From positions 1-63,790 of the IMG/VR virus record IMGVR_UViG_3300036852_000142: 63,790 nt of DNA; one strand, 5' to 3'. The notes below the pieces were generated by a model. It did no database searches and was not told where the DNA came from. It saw nothing but the letters and a program-made list of their open reading frames with translations. The stretch's first letter is position 1, and each line of letters opens with the position of its first letter. Position numbers and translations under genes: made by a program. This DNA comes from a virus. Of the stretch, positions 15,424 to 23,598 are shown piece by piece.

Positions 15424-18400
15424 CTAAGTTAAGAGTGCCGCAATCTTTTCTGCCAGTTCTCTCTGGCTGCGCTTCTGTCGGAAAGTCTGCATGCGAGGTG
15501 CAGGTACGGTTACGTTAATATTGTTAACTACTGTCTTATTACTCATGTTTCTGACTTGCGATTGATTATAGACATGTCCGGAGCGAAGAGGCATGAAATA
15601 TTCCTCGCCCCTCTCGTTTACGCGATACAGTTGACCGGCTGATACTGAACCGCCTGACGCGCGTCCGGGAGTGCCAATCGCAGGGATGCCACCGATTCCT
15701 CCTCCTGGACCAGCTCCACCTCCCAAGTGGGTGCCACCGCCAATTCCACCGATAAAGGCACCGATAATTGTACGCAGCAAGCCGCTTAAGAAGCCTCCAC
15801 CACCGCCCGCCGCACCACCACCGGCAAAACCCTTCGTGATCGCATCAGCAATTGCCGTTTCAAGATTTAACAGAGCTCGACTCTTGATCATCTCTAAAAT
15901 GCCCTTGATGAATTCAAGAGTTCCGCCCTTGATGCCGGATCGGAAACCTTCCGTTAAGCCGCGATCCAAAGCGTTTGTAAGATCACCTGAAAATCTCTCA
16001 ATACTTTCTCTTAACTCAATTAATTGCCGCTCATTGATTTCCTTGATAAGCTGAACATGCTGAGCCTCCAACTGCTCTCGCTCGGTAATAAACGCACTAT
16101 ATAACTGTTTACGCTCATCAAAACTCTTCCTTTCCATGTCTTTTAGGAGGTTAAGAAAGAGTTCGCGCTTCGCAAGTTCGATGCGAATATTCTCTTGCTG
16201 AATATCAAGCACATCAACTGCGCGCCGTGCCCGACGACCACGACCAAGCCCTGCGCCAGTTATATCTAATTGGTGAAGAATTGATTGTTTCTGAAGCTCA
16301 ATACCTTGTAAGCGAACGTTTGATAGTGTCTGCTCCAACGTAGCATTGAAATCGCGTTGGGCTGCGAGGCGTTCTTTTAGAGCAGTAGCCGCTTTGCGAT
16401 CATTGTCTGCGGATAATCGTCCGATCTCTGATTCAATTTCGCCCATTCGCATGGACGCTTCTATCTGCTTGGTCTTATCCCCACGCGCGCGATTAAATTC
16501 ACTTCGAGCAATCGCCATTCGCTCGATCAAGCCCTGCATTTCGATCTGCCCAATTGCTTTAACAGCCGTTTCCTGGTTAATCACTCGCTGGTCGGCTAGG
16601 GCTTGCCATAAATCTGATTCCTGCCTGCCAACAATTTCATGAACACGCAGCATTCCTTCTTCGCGAATGCGATCCCGGTCAGCAAAGTCTTCCAAAAGAT
16701 TGTCGATATATTTTGTAACCGCATCCGCGCTTTTTCTTTCTGCTTCTCGCTTTCTTAAGTCGATCTCGGCTAAGGCGACCGCGCCACCTTTTTTCAATTT
16801 AGCGGCTTGTTTTTCTTCGTTCTCTAATCCGTTAATAGTTTCGTTTCGTTCTTTAATCGCCAGAGCAATTGCGTCAGTTGTGTATTGTTCAAGTGAGACG
16901 CGGCGAGTAGATAGACTACGGTTTAATGCAGTCTCTTGAGCTTTCAAAGCATCGAGCGTGGCTCTAAGCTGTAGCTCAGCGAGCCGCCTTGCTTCAGCGG
17001 CAGGATCTGGGCCGCCACCACCTCCACCACCACCGGACTGAAGGGATTTAAGTGCGTTTTGTATCCGTCGTATCTCGTCGGCTTCCTTTTGCGCAAGATC
17101 GCGACTCGCTTTTGCTGTCGCGCCGATTTGTGCTTTGGTTTGAGTTGGAATCTTATTGATGTCGACGGGAACTAAGGCGCCTCTTGATCCGGTTGGGGTT
17201 GGTCCACGCCCCATAAATTCTCGGAACTGTCCAAATAATGATTGCCCCGCAGGAGGCCCAGGGGCACCAGTAGGAAAGACATCCTGCACAAAATTCTTCA
17301 GCGTGCGGATAATCTGAATCTCTAGTCTCAGCGGACTAATACTATGAAGAAAACTGGCCAGACTAGAAATTTCCTTAACTAAATTTGCTACTTCTCTGGC
17401 GGTAGAAATCAATTCTTTCTGGTTATCATTAAGCCATCGGGAAAATGTTCTGAGTCCGTCGGTAACGAGCGGGGTAAACTCATTTGCTATTGAGCGGCCT
17501 GTGGCTTCAAACTTTTGTCTCAATCGAGTAATCGTGTCACTTAATTCATCACCTTTCCGAGCCGCACGGGTTGTGATTAAGATCCCCATTTCTTCCAATT
17601 TGGCGGTGAATTTATCGATGTCACCGCCAGCTTCCTTAAACACGCCTTGAACTTCACGTCCCGATCGACCGAACAATTTCATCGAGAGCGCGGATTGCTG
17701 AGCGCCTTGGGGAAGCTTGCTTAAAGTTGTGAAGGACTGGCGCAGAGCTTTTTCGTTATCTTGGAAATCTATATTAAGGGCTTTAAGTAGTCGGGAGGTT
17801 TCTTTGTTTCCTTCGTTGGCTTCTTCCATGTGGCGTTGAAAGATTCCTAACGAAGCGGCAATAGTGTCAATACTCCCGCCCGAGGTTTCAGCCGCGTTCC
17901 CTAAAGCAGAAAGTGTTTCGACTGAAAAGCCTGTTTGCTGACTTAAATCATGGAATTTACCTGTTGCCTCAGATGTTGCAGAGACTAATTTATAAATCCC
18001 AAATGCTGAGCCTCCGATCGCGGCTAAAGCTGCGGCGAGTGCTGTCAATGCGCCGCCACCTGCGGCCAAACTTCCAATGGAAGAAAGACGTCCGGCGATT
18101 CCTCCGAGCGGGCCTTGTAGTGCCGCAATAGAGGTAGACAACTCTTGAGTTATTTGCGTAAACGATTTAGCACCCGTAGCCGCGCGTAGAGCGGAGCGTT
18201 CCTGCTCTTTCCATTGTCGGACTAACGCAGCCGATCGTTGGCGCTGAAGGGACTCGCTCGCCTTGAGTTGTTGGCCTAATGAAAGTTCGCCTTGGCTGAT
18301 ATTTTTTTGTGAAGCATTAACACTTGAGGCGGTCTGCCTCATTGATGAGGCAACACGTTTTGTGGCAGCGTCAAATTGAGCGGTTTCTGCGGTAAAGACC

Positions 18401-18429
18401 GCAATAAGTTTGCCAATTTCCGTTGCCAC
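15424..18429 (-). CDS. Tail tape measure protein
   Basis: 1001 residues, the longest helical protein here. Ala/Ser-rich N-terminal helices, a hydrophobic Gly/Ala segment at about 120-150, a long coiled-coil middle, a Gly-rich linker near 470, hydrophobic Gly/Ala clusters near 890-930 and the usual C-terminal SGGSVSAGQLYRVNERGEEY motif. Its length sets the tail length. The frameshifted chaperone genes lie immediately upstream as expected. Confidence 0.93.
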   Translation of the reverse strand: MATEIGKLIAVFTAETAQFDAATKRVASSMRQTASSVNASQKNISQGELSLGQQLKASESLQRQRSAALVRQWKEQERSALRAATGAKSFTQITQELSTSIAALQGPLGGIAGRLSSIGSLAAGGGALTALAAALAAIGGSAFGIYKLVSATSEATGKFHDLSQQTGFSVETLSALGNAAETSGGSIDTIAASLGIFQRHMEEANEGNKETSRLLKALNIDFQDNEKALRQSFTTLSKLPQGAQQSALSMKLFGRSGREVQGVFKEAGGDIDKFTAKLEEMGILITTRAARKGDELSDTITRLRQKFEATGRSIANEFTPLVTDGLRTFSRWLNDNQKELISTAREVANLVKEISSLASFLHSISPLRLEIQIIRTLKNFVQDVFPTGAPGPPAGQSLFGQFREFMGRGPTPTGSRGALVPVDINKIPTQTKAQIGATAKASRDLAQKEADEIRRIQNALKSLQSGGGGGGGGPDPAAEARRLAELQLRATLDALKAQETALNRSLSTRRVSLEQYTTDAIALAIKERNETINGLENEEKQAAKLKKGGAVALAEIDLRKREAERKSADAVTKYIDNLLEDFADRDRIREEGMLRVHEIVGRQESDLWQALADQRVINQETAVKAIGQIEMQGLIERMAIARSEFNRARGDKTKQIEASMRMGEIESEIGRLSADNDRKAATALKERLAAQRDFNATLEQTLSNVRLQGIELQKQSILHQLDITGAGLGRGRRARRAVDVLDIQQENIRIELAKRELFLNLLKDMERKSFDERKQLYSAFITEREQLEAQHVQLIKEINERQLIELRESIERFSGDLTNALDRGLTEGFRSGIKGGTLEFIKGILEMIKSRALLNLETAIADAITKGFAGGGAAGGGGGFLSGLLRTIIGAFIGGIGGGTHLGGGAGPGGGIGGIPAIGTPGRASGGSVSAGQLYRVNERGEEYFMPLRSGHVYNQSQVRNMSNKTVVNNINVTVPAPRMQTFRQKRSQRELAEKIAALLT

Positions 18430-18491
18430 GTGTGAAGAGTAACAACATTATCAAGTTTATTTTCGAGAAAGACTTAGCAATACGGAGAGTT

Positions 18492-18520
18492 TTGTAAAGC
18501 ATCAGATCCTGAGATAGGAT
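18492..18520 (+). promoter_or_regulatory. Promoter of membrane-protein moron
   Basis: TTGTAA (18492-18497), exactly 17 bp, then TAGGAT (18515-18520). ATG 18528 begins seven bases after the -10, so transcription should start at or next to the A of the start codon and the message would be leaderless. AGGGTGT between them is too close to serve as a normal ribosome-binding site. Confidence 0.5.
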
Positions 18521-18527
18521 AGGGTGT

Positions 18528-18728
18528 ATGATTCCTCTAATCGGTATTTTGTTGTGTATCTACCTCGTCTTCAAAGGCTTTGAGATTTTCCAGATTGCTT
18601 GGTGCAGCGAAGATCCACCTCTAAGCGCTTTAATAATTGGTGTTATCGCAGTACTAGCGAGCATTGTCATCGCCGGTTTTTTTGCGACAACGCTCTGGTC
18701 TATTCAGCCTTCTCAGCTTACCCCTTAA
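18528..18728 (+). CDS. Moron: two-span membrane protein
   Basis: 66 residues on the strand opposite the tail genes, between the tape measure and the GT chaperone. Two hydrophobic segments (IPLIGILLCIYLVFKG and ALIIGVIAVLASIVIAGFFA) are joined by a short acidic loop. With its own promoter it should be expressed in the lysogen; a membrane-located superinfection-exclusion function is a guess. Its stop is five bases from the convergent tail gene stop. Confidence 0.6.
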   Translation: MIPLIGILLCIYLVFKGFEIFQIAWCSEDPPLSALIIGVIAVLASIVIAGFFATTLWSIQPSQLTP

Positions 18729-18733
18729 GCCAT

Positions 18734-19003
18734 TTACCACTCCGGGAGAATAATTTTCTCAGGTAACTTAAGCTGCTTCGCTAGATCTAATTGGGCCTTG
18801 TATCGCGCTTGCAAAATCGCGCGCGCCTCCTCTTGATAGCGGATGGCAACGCGAGGTAACTCCCAAACTCTTACACCCAAGAAACGGGCGATCAAATGAT
18901 TGCTTACATAATCGGGGCGTTGAACGCCAGTGTGAACTCCTGTGAGCCAGTCTCGGTAATCTCGGGCGTCGTCGGGTTCTGGATCGTCTCTTCTGCCACT
19001 GTT
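18734..19003 (-). CDS. T extension of tail assembly chaperone GT (via -1 frameshift)
   Basis: This frame has no good start of its own: the ATG at 19042 lies inside the overlap and is unsupported. It continues from the upstream chaperone when ribosomes slip -1 on the eight-A run at 19002-19009. After the shift the next residues are NSGRRDDPEP and 89 codons follow, giving a GT fusion of about 252 residues. As in lambda, the longer form would load the tube protein onto the tape measure. Confidence 0.85.
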   Translation of the reverse strand, partial: NSGRRDDPEPDDARDYRDWLTGVHTGVQRPDYVSNHLIARFLGVRVWELPRVAIRYQEEARAILQARYKAQLDLAKQLKLPEKIILPEW

Positions 19004-19491
19004 TTTTTTACCGTAGTTGCCCGGGCTATACAGCGTTCCCACAACTCTTCCACTAAATCGGCCGGCAAGCGCATGAGATTCTCTTTGCTGGGAACAATAT
19101 CCATTCCGTTTTCAGTAATGCTCCACCCCTTTAGCAGTGCGGTAAAAGATCCATCTGGCAATTTGACAGGACAAGAGAGTCGCTCAGCAAAGGCTTCCCG
19201 CTTGATCTCGGCAATCTCTTTTTCCATCGAAAGCAAGGAGACAGATAATTTGGCTTCTGGTTCACCGTCCCTCTTCTTTGACTTTTTAGCCCGCTGCTTA
19301 ATTTCAGCAGTCAAGGCGTCGAACTTGGAGGCTAAAGCTTTATGCCGCTCGGTTACAGGCTTCAAGCGTTCGTTCAATTCCGCGTGATAGTCGGGCGTTA
19401 TGGCATCGATGTTGACGCGCAACTCAACTGATTCGCTGTTGCGCTCAAACGTTTCGATCACGATGTTTTCACTGAAGGACGAAAGTTCCAT
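18904..19491 (-). CDS. Tail assembly chaperone G
   Basis: 195 residues, helical and charged, lying between tail tube and tape measure as all G-type chaperones do. Most ribosomes stop at 18904; a fraction slip -1 on the A-run 163 codons into the gene to make GT. A strong position-based call; sequence identity with lambda G is not expected. Confidence 0.85.
   Translation of the reverse strand: MELSSFSENIVIETFERNSESVELRVNIDAITPDYHAELNERLKPVTERHKALASKFDALTAEIKQRAKKSKKRDGEPEAKLSVSLLSMEKEIAEIKREAFAERLSCPVKLPDGSFTALLKGWSITENGMDIVPSKENLMRLPADLVEELWERCIARATTVKKTVAEETIQNPTTPEITETGSQEFTLAFNAPIM
19002..19009 (-). promoter_or_regulatory. Programmed -1 frameshift site (A-run)
   Basis: On the minus strand the mRNA reads G GUA AAA AAA ACA; the eight consecutive A bases contain the slippery heptamer A AAA AAA. 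A -1 slip moves translation from the G frame into the T frame, which is open for 89 further codons. Confidence 0.85.
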
Positions 19492-19500
19492 TCTGCATTT

Positions 19501-20487
19501 TTACAAACTTGTAAGTGTCGTAATCAATTCAATCTCAAACGCTTTGTTCCCGAAAGTAGAGTTGTACTCAGGGGACATCGTGTACTGATAGCCCCACACT
19601 GCGTTATCAATATCAGTCTGAGCCATTGCTTCAACTGAAGCCGCAAAGTCAACCTTCAACGTGTAGTAAGTCGAACTTTCGATCAATGGCCCAGTAATCA
19701 GAAAACGCATTAGTTTCACTGGACTAGAGGTAGGCGAGATCGAGTCATACAATGTACGCGATTCCGAATTGTCTTCCGTAATAAATGAAGCAGTGAGATC
19801 GGCTGGCGTCTCGACCGTCTCAGCGAAGGACGGAAATGTAGTGTTCAATACCCAGAAGGCAACTTGCTTGTTTGCGATCGCAAAATTGGCGGATGAAGCT
19901 CGGGAAACTTTTGTTGTTCCGATTGTTCCGCCAATCGGGTCCATGAAAATGTCCACACCGCGAGGGCTACCAGGTAGTTGAGTAATAGAAGTTGGTGAGC
20001 CAGTTAAAGAGCCGGCTACCGGATTCCGGCCTAATAGCGATCCGGAGACTGTCGCGCCGTCATTAGCAAGTGTGACGCTCAAGTCGGTAAATATCGAATA
20101 GACCATTTGCCGACCGGCAGTAGCATCGCCTTCCTGGATAGTTAAGGTAGTAAACGCATCCTCGCCAGAAGCTAAGGATGTAAATAACCACTTCCGCGCT
20201 AGCGTCGCGCCTCCTGGAGTCGTGATAACTGGAGTAACAATCGTCGAAAGGGGATAAACGATCTCGGTAAAGTTCAGCGGGCTTTCATTGAGTGTTCCAC
20301 CGCCAAAATCTTTTGTGATCTGCTTAACTGTGGGGATCTTAAATCCCATCCCGCGAAACTTTGCGATGTCCAAAGTTCGGGAAAGGCGAAGATCCATTGA
20401 GGGCAGTTTTTTACTGGCAGCAATAGCAGTGCCTTTGGTGGTTTCAGCACCAACCTGCACGAGCCTGTTAACTAATGATCTGGCGAT
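19501..20487 (-). CDS. Major tail tube protein (possible ATC start)
   Basis: About 328 residues from the proposed start or 319 from GTG 20460. The N-terminus SLVNRLVQVGAETTKGTAIA matches the phage tube family pattern (VQVG-ET--GTA). Upstream of GTG there is no ribosome-binding site. In frame, GAGGAGG lies at proper spacing before an ATC codon at 20487-20485, and an in-frame TAA bars any start further up. Located between tail terminator and chaperones, as expected for the tube. Confidence 0.85.
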   Translation of the reverse strand: MARSLVNRLVQVGAETTKGTAIAASKKLPSMDLRLSRTLDIAKFRGMGFKIPTVKQITKDFGGGTLNESPLNFTEIVYPLSTIVTPVITTPGGATLARKWLFTSLASGEDAFTTLTIQEGDATAGRQMVYSIFTDLSVTLANDGATVSGSLLGRNPVAGSLTGSPTSITQLPGSPRGVDIFMDPIGGTIGTTKVSRASSANFAIANKQVAFWVLNTTFPSFAETVETPADLTASFITEDNSESRTLYDSISPTSSPVKLMRFLITGPLIESSTYYTLKVDFAASVEAMAQTDIDNAVWGYQYTMSPEYNSTFGNKAFEIELITTLTSL

Positions 20488-20505
20488 GGCGCACCTCCTC
20501 GGTAA

Positions 20506-20697
20506 TTACTCGGGCTTTGCTTTTTCCGCCGGAGGCGACGGGTTTGCAGTGAACGTCACTGAATAACTACCTGATTCAATCTGTGCGTTCGCTGGTAGAT
20601 GAATCACAAAATTCATGTATGGCTCACTGTTGGTAACAAATACCTCTTTTGCCGCGCTTGATGGAACCACTTTGATATTTACGTTTTCAAACTTCAT
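20506..20697 (-). CDS. Small tail-region protein
   Basis: 63 residues with GAGAGG before ATG 20697. Two or three predicted beta strands and a charged Pro-rich C-terminus. It lies between the tail terminator and tube genes. Could be a minor tail component; no family recognised. Confidence 0.6.
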   Translation of the reverse strand: MKFENVNIKVVPSSAAKEVFVTNSEPYMNFVIHLPANAQIESGSYSVTFTANPSPPAEKAKPE

Positions 20698-20737
20698 AAT
20701 CGCCTCTCTTCAGCTTTCTTCAGTAACTCAGCTTTAA

Positions 20738-21184
20738 TTACACCGTCTTGCTAATGAATAGTCTGAACAGTCCGCCCAGGTTGAGATAGTGCTTTCCGGT
20801 GGCTGCATTGAATTCTTCCCGGTTAATCGGCTGTTCTCTGCGAGCAGTGAAGTAGTAATCTCCTGACGGTTGATATACGGCGACTCCAAGAACATCGTCG
20901 ATCCGCTTATCGACTTTCTTGACTGTGGCTGTTGGGCGGCCTTCGGTGACAACCCGGACTTGGAAGAGTGGTAAGGTTGCGAGCCTGACCGTCCCCAACC
21001 CGTCAATGTCTGAACCAGCCATAAAATTGAATAAACAATAAGGAAACACGCGACGGTCAGGAGGACTAGGAACAAAATCAGCATAGATCCGAGTGCTAAC
21101 CTCGGCAGTGATGTCCGCGTTTCCCGCGAGGGCAGCAGCGATCCATATTTTTGCTTGCTCAATTTCTGTGATGTCTCCGGCCAC
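20738..21184 (-). CDS. Tail terminator / DUF3168-like protein
   Basis: 148 residues from GTG 21184, one base into the previous stop region. The segment VFPYCLFNFMAGSDIDGLG followed by LFQVRVVTEG and a KKVDKRIDDVLG helix is the usual pattern of tail completion proteins that cap the tail tube. A competing frame at 20734-21186 lacks such patterns. Position after the HK97-gp10 homologue fits. Confidence 0.78.
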   Translation of the reverse strand: MAGDITEIEQAKIWIAAALAGNADITAEVSTRIYADFVPSPPDRRVFPYCLFNFMAGSDIDGLGTVRLATLPLFQVRVVTEGRPTATVKKVDKRIDDVLGVAVYQPSGDYYFTARREQPINREEFNAATGKHYLNLGGLFRLFISKTV

Positions 21185-21185
21185 A

Positions 21186-21512
21186 CTAGAAAATTCTCCC
21201 GATGCTCAATAACTGCTTCTTCGCGCTTTCATAAGCTGGCGTCATAAAAGGCTGTGCCTCTTGATCTAAAGTTCCATATTCAACAAATTCTGAGTAGTCA
21301 GCTTCTGACTCGGTAGCTGAACGGAGACTCGATTCACTAGCTTCCTCTGTTTGGCTTATGTGATCGCGCATGAATCCAGTGTCTACGGGTGCTAGTTCCT
21401 GAGCTAGAACAGCACAGGACTGGGCCGCAGAGTTCAACTGAAATACCGCTACGCCTTTTAGCTTCTCTGAGGCGCGTTGCAATTGTTCCAAGCCTTTTAG
21501 TTCAACTCTCAT
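21186..21512 (-). CDS. HK97 gp10-like tail completion protein
   Basis: 108 residues. The family hallmarks are clear: APVDTGFMRDHI, then SEFVEYGT and AQPFMTPAYE. These proteins form the neck between head and tail. It overlaps the upstream gene by four bases and is followed by the terminator. Confidence 0.9.
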   Translation of the reverse strand: MRVELKGLEQLQRASEKLKGVAVFQLNSAAQSCAVLAQELAPVDTGFMRDHISQTEEASESSLRSATESEADYSEFVEYGTLDQEAQPFMTPAYESAKKQLLSIGRIF

Positions 21513-21886
21513 ATCTGTAAAGTAGCTTCTACTCTCACGAATGGACTGAGTGAATCAAATACCGGAACTGGATTTAGAAACGTTCGCGCTGATACGAGGC
21601 CATTGGCCCTCACCAGGATTTCATAATGCGGCTTGATGGCCATCGTCTTTGTTGTTGCCGGAAGTTTAAGCTCATGGTCTAAAGTAACAATCCCTTGTCC
21701 AGCTATCACCACTTGACGAGGACGAGAAGATTTATAAGAACAGGGAATTTTGCTTGCGCGACTTGTCGGCAGTTCCTCGTCACCAACTTTCTCTTTGAGA
21801 TCGCACAGATCCGGAAAGATCTCTCCTGCTACTTCAGCGAGTTCGCTTCTTACTTCGTCAATGGCTTCGGCGACGTCGTTCATCAA
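21509..21886 (-). CDS. Head-tail joining (stopper-like) protein
   Basis: 125 residues, helical N-terminus then a beta-rich body (QVVIAGQGIVTLDHELKLP; FVRVEATLQI). Its place between the connector candidate and the gp10 homologue is that of the head completion/stopper protein. No decisive motif; assignment is by synteny. Confidence 0.65.
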   Translation of the reverse strand: MMNDVAEAIDEVRSELAEVAGEIFPDLCDLKEKVGDEELPTSRASKIPCSYKSSRPRQVVIAGQGIVTLDHELKLPATTKTMAIKPHYEILVRANGLVSARTFLNPVPVFDSLSPFVRVEATLQI

Positions 21887-22200
21887 TAATCACATCCATT
21901 TGCGTAACTCGCGCTTACGGGAATATGAAACAAACCACCTGTTGTAGTCGTTGCTAACCCCAACCGTTCTGTAACTCGCTTGCGAATTGCGCGTCTGGCC
22001 CGCTCATTGTCAATGTCAATACCGTCTGCGCCGCCGACCATTCGCAAGTGTTTATCTTTAATCTCTTCCCATTTACCGACATCGTCATTCATGGCCGATT
22101 CTTGGGCTGAGTTGAGTTCTCCGCACAAAGACTCGATGGTTTCAAAAGTCTTGTTACCAACAATCTCCCGCACAGTCTCAAGTGCTGACTGATCAAGCAT
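21883..22200 (-). CDS. Head-tail connector candidate
   Basis: 105 residues, mainly helical with an acidic centre and basic RRAIRKRVTERLG segment. ATG 22200 overlaps the stop of the 57-aa gene (TAATG) and its own stop overlaps the next gene. Small helical proteins here normally form the adaptor ring below the portal; assignment by position. Confidence 0.55.
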   Translation of the reverse strand: MLDQSALETVREIVGNKTFETIESLCGELNSAQESAMNDDVGKWEEIKDKHLRMVGGADGIDIDNERARRAIRKRVTERLGLATTTTGGLFHIPVSASYANGCDY

Positions 22201-22373
22201 TAGTCGTAACTTCCGTCTCCCTCTTCACCCTGCATGGCTGCTCGTGTTCTCTTCAATAACTCTTGATAAGCGAAGTCATCGCCTTGCAGTTTTTGTTCGA
22301 GAAACTCCTGAAATTCCGCACGTCTCTCGCACTGTCGCCGATATTCAAGTGCTCGTTCTTCTTCGGCAGTCAT
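22200..22373 (-). CDS. 57-aa helical head-region protein
   Basis: A 57-codon frame fills the gap between two assigned genes, starting in ATGA overlap with the upstream stop and ending in TAATG overlap with the next start. The product is very rich in Glu, Arg and Gln and fully helical. The perfect double overlap makes it a real gene; function unknown. Confidence 0.6.
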   Translation of the reverse strand: MTAEEERALEYRRQCERRAEFQEFLEQKLQGDDFAYQELLKRTRAAMQGEEGDGSYD

Positions 22374-23128
22374 CACGATCTCGTTATCTCAACCTCAACA
22401 TGACCCCCCGGATCGGCAAGGCCGGTTGTGCCAACGTGCGTTGAGATAAATGCTAATACATCACCAGCCGCGACTGCCCGATCATCAATGGCACCATCAC
22501 CCCCAGCAACTGTATTTGTGGATGTAGGGGCGTCAGTCAACCCCGCGCATGTACCATTGTTGATGTCAATGTTCATGGTCTGATCATCGATGGCAGCCTC
22601 TTTTGCAGTAAGAACGACATTGGCACCCGTGCCGCTAACATCGAAGAAATCGGAAATGTCGGCATCGGCCGCAAGTGCAGTGCGGATCTTTCCACCTACT
22701 TTGTTAGCAGTGTCGCCTAAAGCCACTGCCACTGATTTTGTTTTAGGCGAACCCGTCATCCCGTCTGCCGTTACGATTACCGTGGCATTTCCGGCCGTAG
22801 TAATGGTTCCGACAACGGTTGCGGTTTCGACTTGAAGCGTACCCGCGAGATTTAGAGCAGTTTCATCAGCAGCAGGAGCATTTACTCCACTGATAAATGC
22901 CTTGGCCGCAATCTCATCGGTTCCTGAACCTGCTTGACCCTTATTTACAATAGAGAGCGTACGAGACTCGGTGTCAGCGCCCGTCAGTACGGCGCTTGCC
23001 ATAAAACTGACAGCCGTAACAACTCCATCAAAAGGAGCCTCCCCAAGTATGGTGGTTTTATCTGCGTTGGCAGCTACAGCTGGCGCATCAGCAGTTAACG
23101 ACCTGACAAGCGGTGACTGTTCACTCAT
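22373..23128 (-). CDS. Head decoration / fibre-like protein
   Basis: 251 residues, Ala/Thr/Gly/Val-rich. A repeated beta-domain (TITTAGNATVIVTADGMTGS...VALGDTANKVGGKIRTALA) is common in phage capsid decoration and tail proteins. It follows the capsid and two small genes, so a capsid surface role is likely but unproven. Confidence 0.6.
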   Translation of the reverse strand: MSEQSPLVRSLTADAPAVAANADKTTILGEAPFDGVVTAVSFMASAVLTGADTESRTLSIVNKGQAGSGTDEIAAKAFISGVNAPAADETALNLAGTLQVETATVVGTITTAGNATVIVTADGMTGSPKTKSVAVALGDTANKVGGKIRTALAADADISDFFDVSGTGANVVLTAKEAAIDDQTMNIDINNGTCAGLTDAPTSTNTVAGGDGAIDDRAVAAGDVLAFISTHVGTTGLADPGGHVEVEITRS

Positions 23129-23340
23129 TCTGCTTTACTCCTCTTTTCGGTGTAACCCTTGTCTGTGTAGTTCCCCCGATGGGCAAGTTTGCGATTAACA
23201 TTCACGGTCTTGCCATCAGGCCGAACCATGGGAACAGAAGTTCGCTTGATCGAATTCTTAAAACTCTCGCTTGCTTCAAACCGTTGGCTTACTACTTGGC
23301 CATCGGCATTTTTAATAGGGATAGACTTTACGGAGGCCAT
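23125..23340 (-). CDS. Small basic head-region protein
   Basis: 71 residues; beta strands then a Lys/Arg-rich C-terminus. Overlaps the decoration gene start and is one base from the 80-aa gene upstream. No family recognised. Confidence 0.6.
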   Translation of the reverse strand: MASVKSIPIKNADGQVVSQRFEASESFKNSIKRTSVPMVRPDGKTVNVNRKLAHRGNYTDKGYTEKRSKAE

Positions 23341-23582
23341 TATTTCTTCTCCTTAACAGGTTGGGTTCCAGTGAACTTAGTGCCGCCAACCTTTTCAGCC
23401 ATCTTCGGATCTGTTTCAGGAGTCGGCGCCCCGCTCGTCACACCTGCAACTGAGTAGTTCTCGTCCGGCGTAGTGTCCACCTTGACGCCGCGATAGCCTT
23501 GATCTTGTTCCTTGTCCATCTTGGCTTGCGCTTGCTCACCACCTAGATCGCCGCCTTGCTTGGCGGTTCCTTTATCTGCCAT
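23340..23582 (-). CDS. Small hydrophilic head-region protein
   Basis: 80 residues of low complexity, rich in Gly, Lys, Asp, Gln and Thr, probably disordered. Lies directly after the major capsid gene. Could be a capsid-associated peptide; nothing more can be said. Confidence 0.55.
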   Translation of the reverse strand: MADKGTAKQGGDLGGEQAQAKMDKEQDQGYRGVKVDTTPDENYSVAGVTSGAPTPETDPKMAEKVGGTKFTGTQPVKEKK

Positions 23583-23598
23583 TTTCTTCCTCCCTCGG

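Noticed and set aside
15671-16939. Plus-strand frames opposite the tape measure gene
   Set aside because: Shadows of a clearly coding gene; low-complexity products.
20734-21186. Alternative 150-codon frame at the tail terminator
   Set aside because: The other frame shows the DUF3168-like pattern; this one does not.
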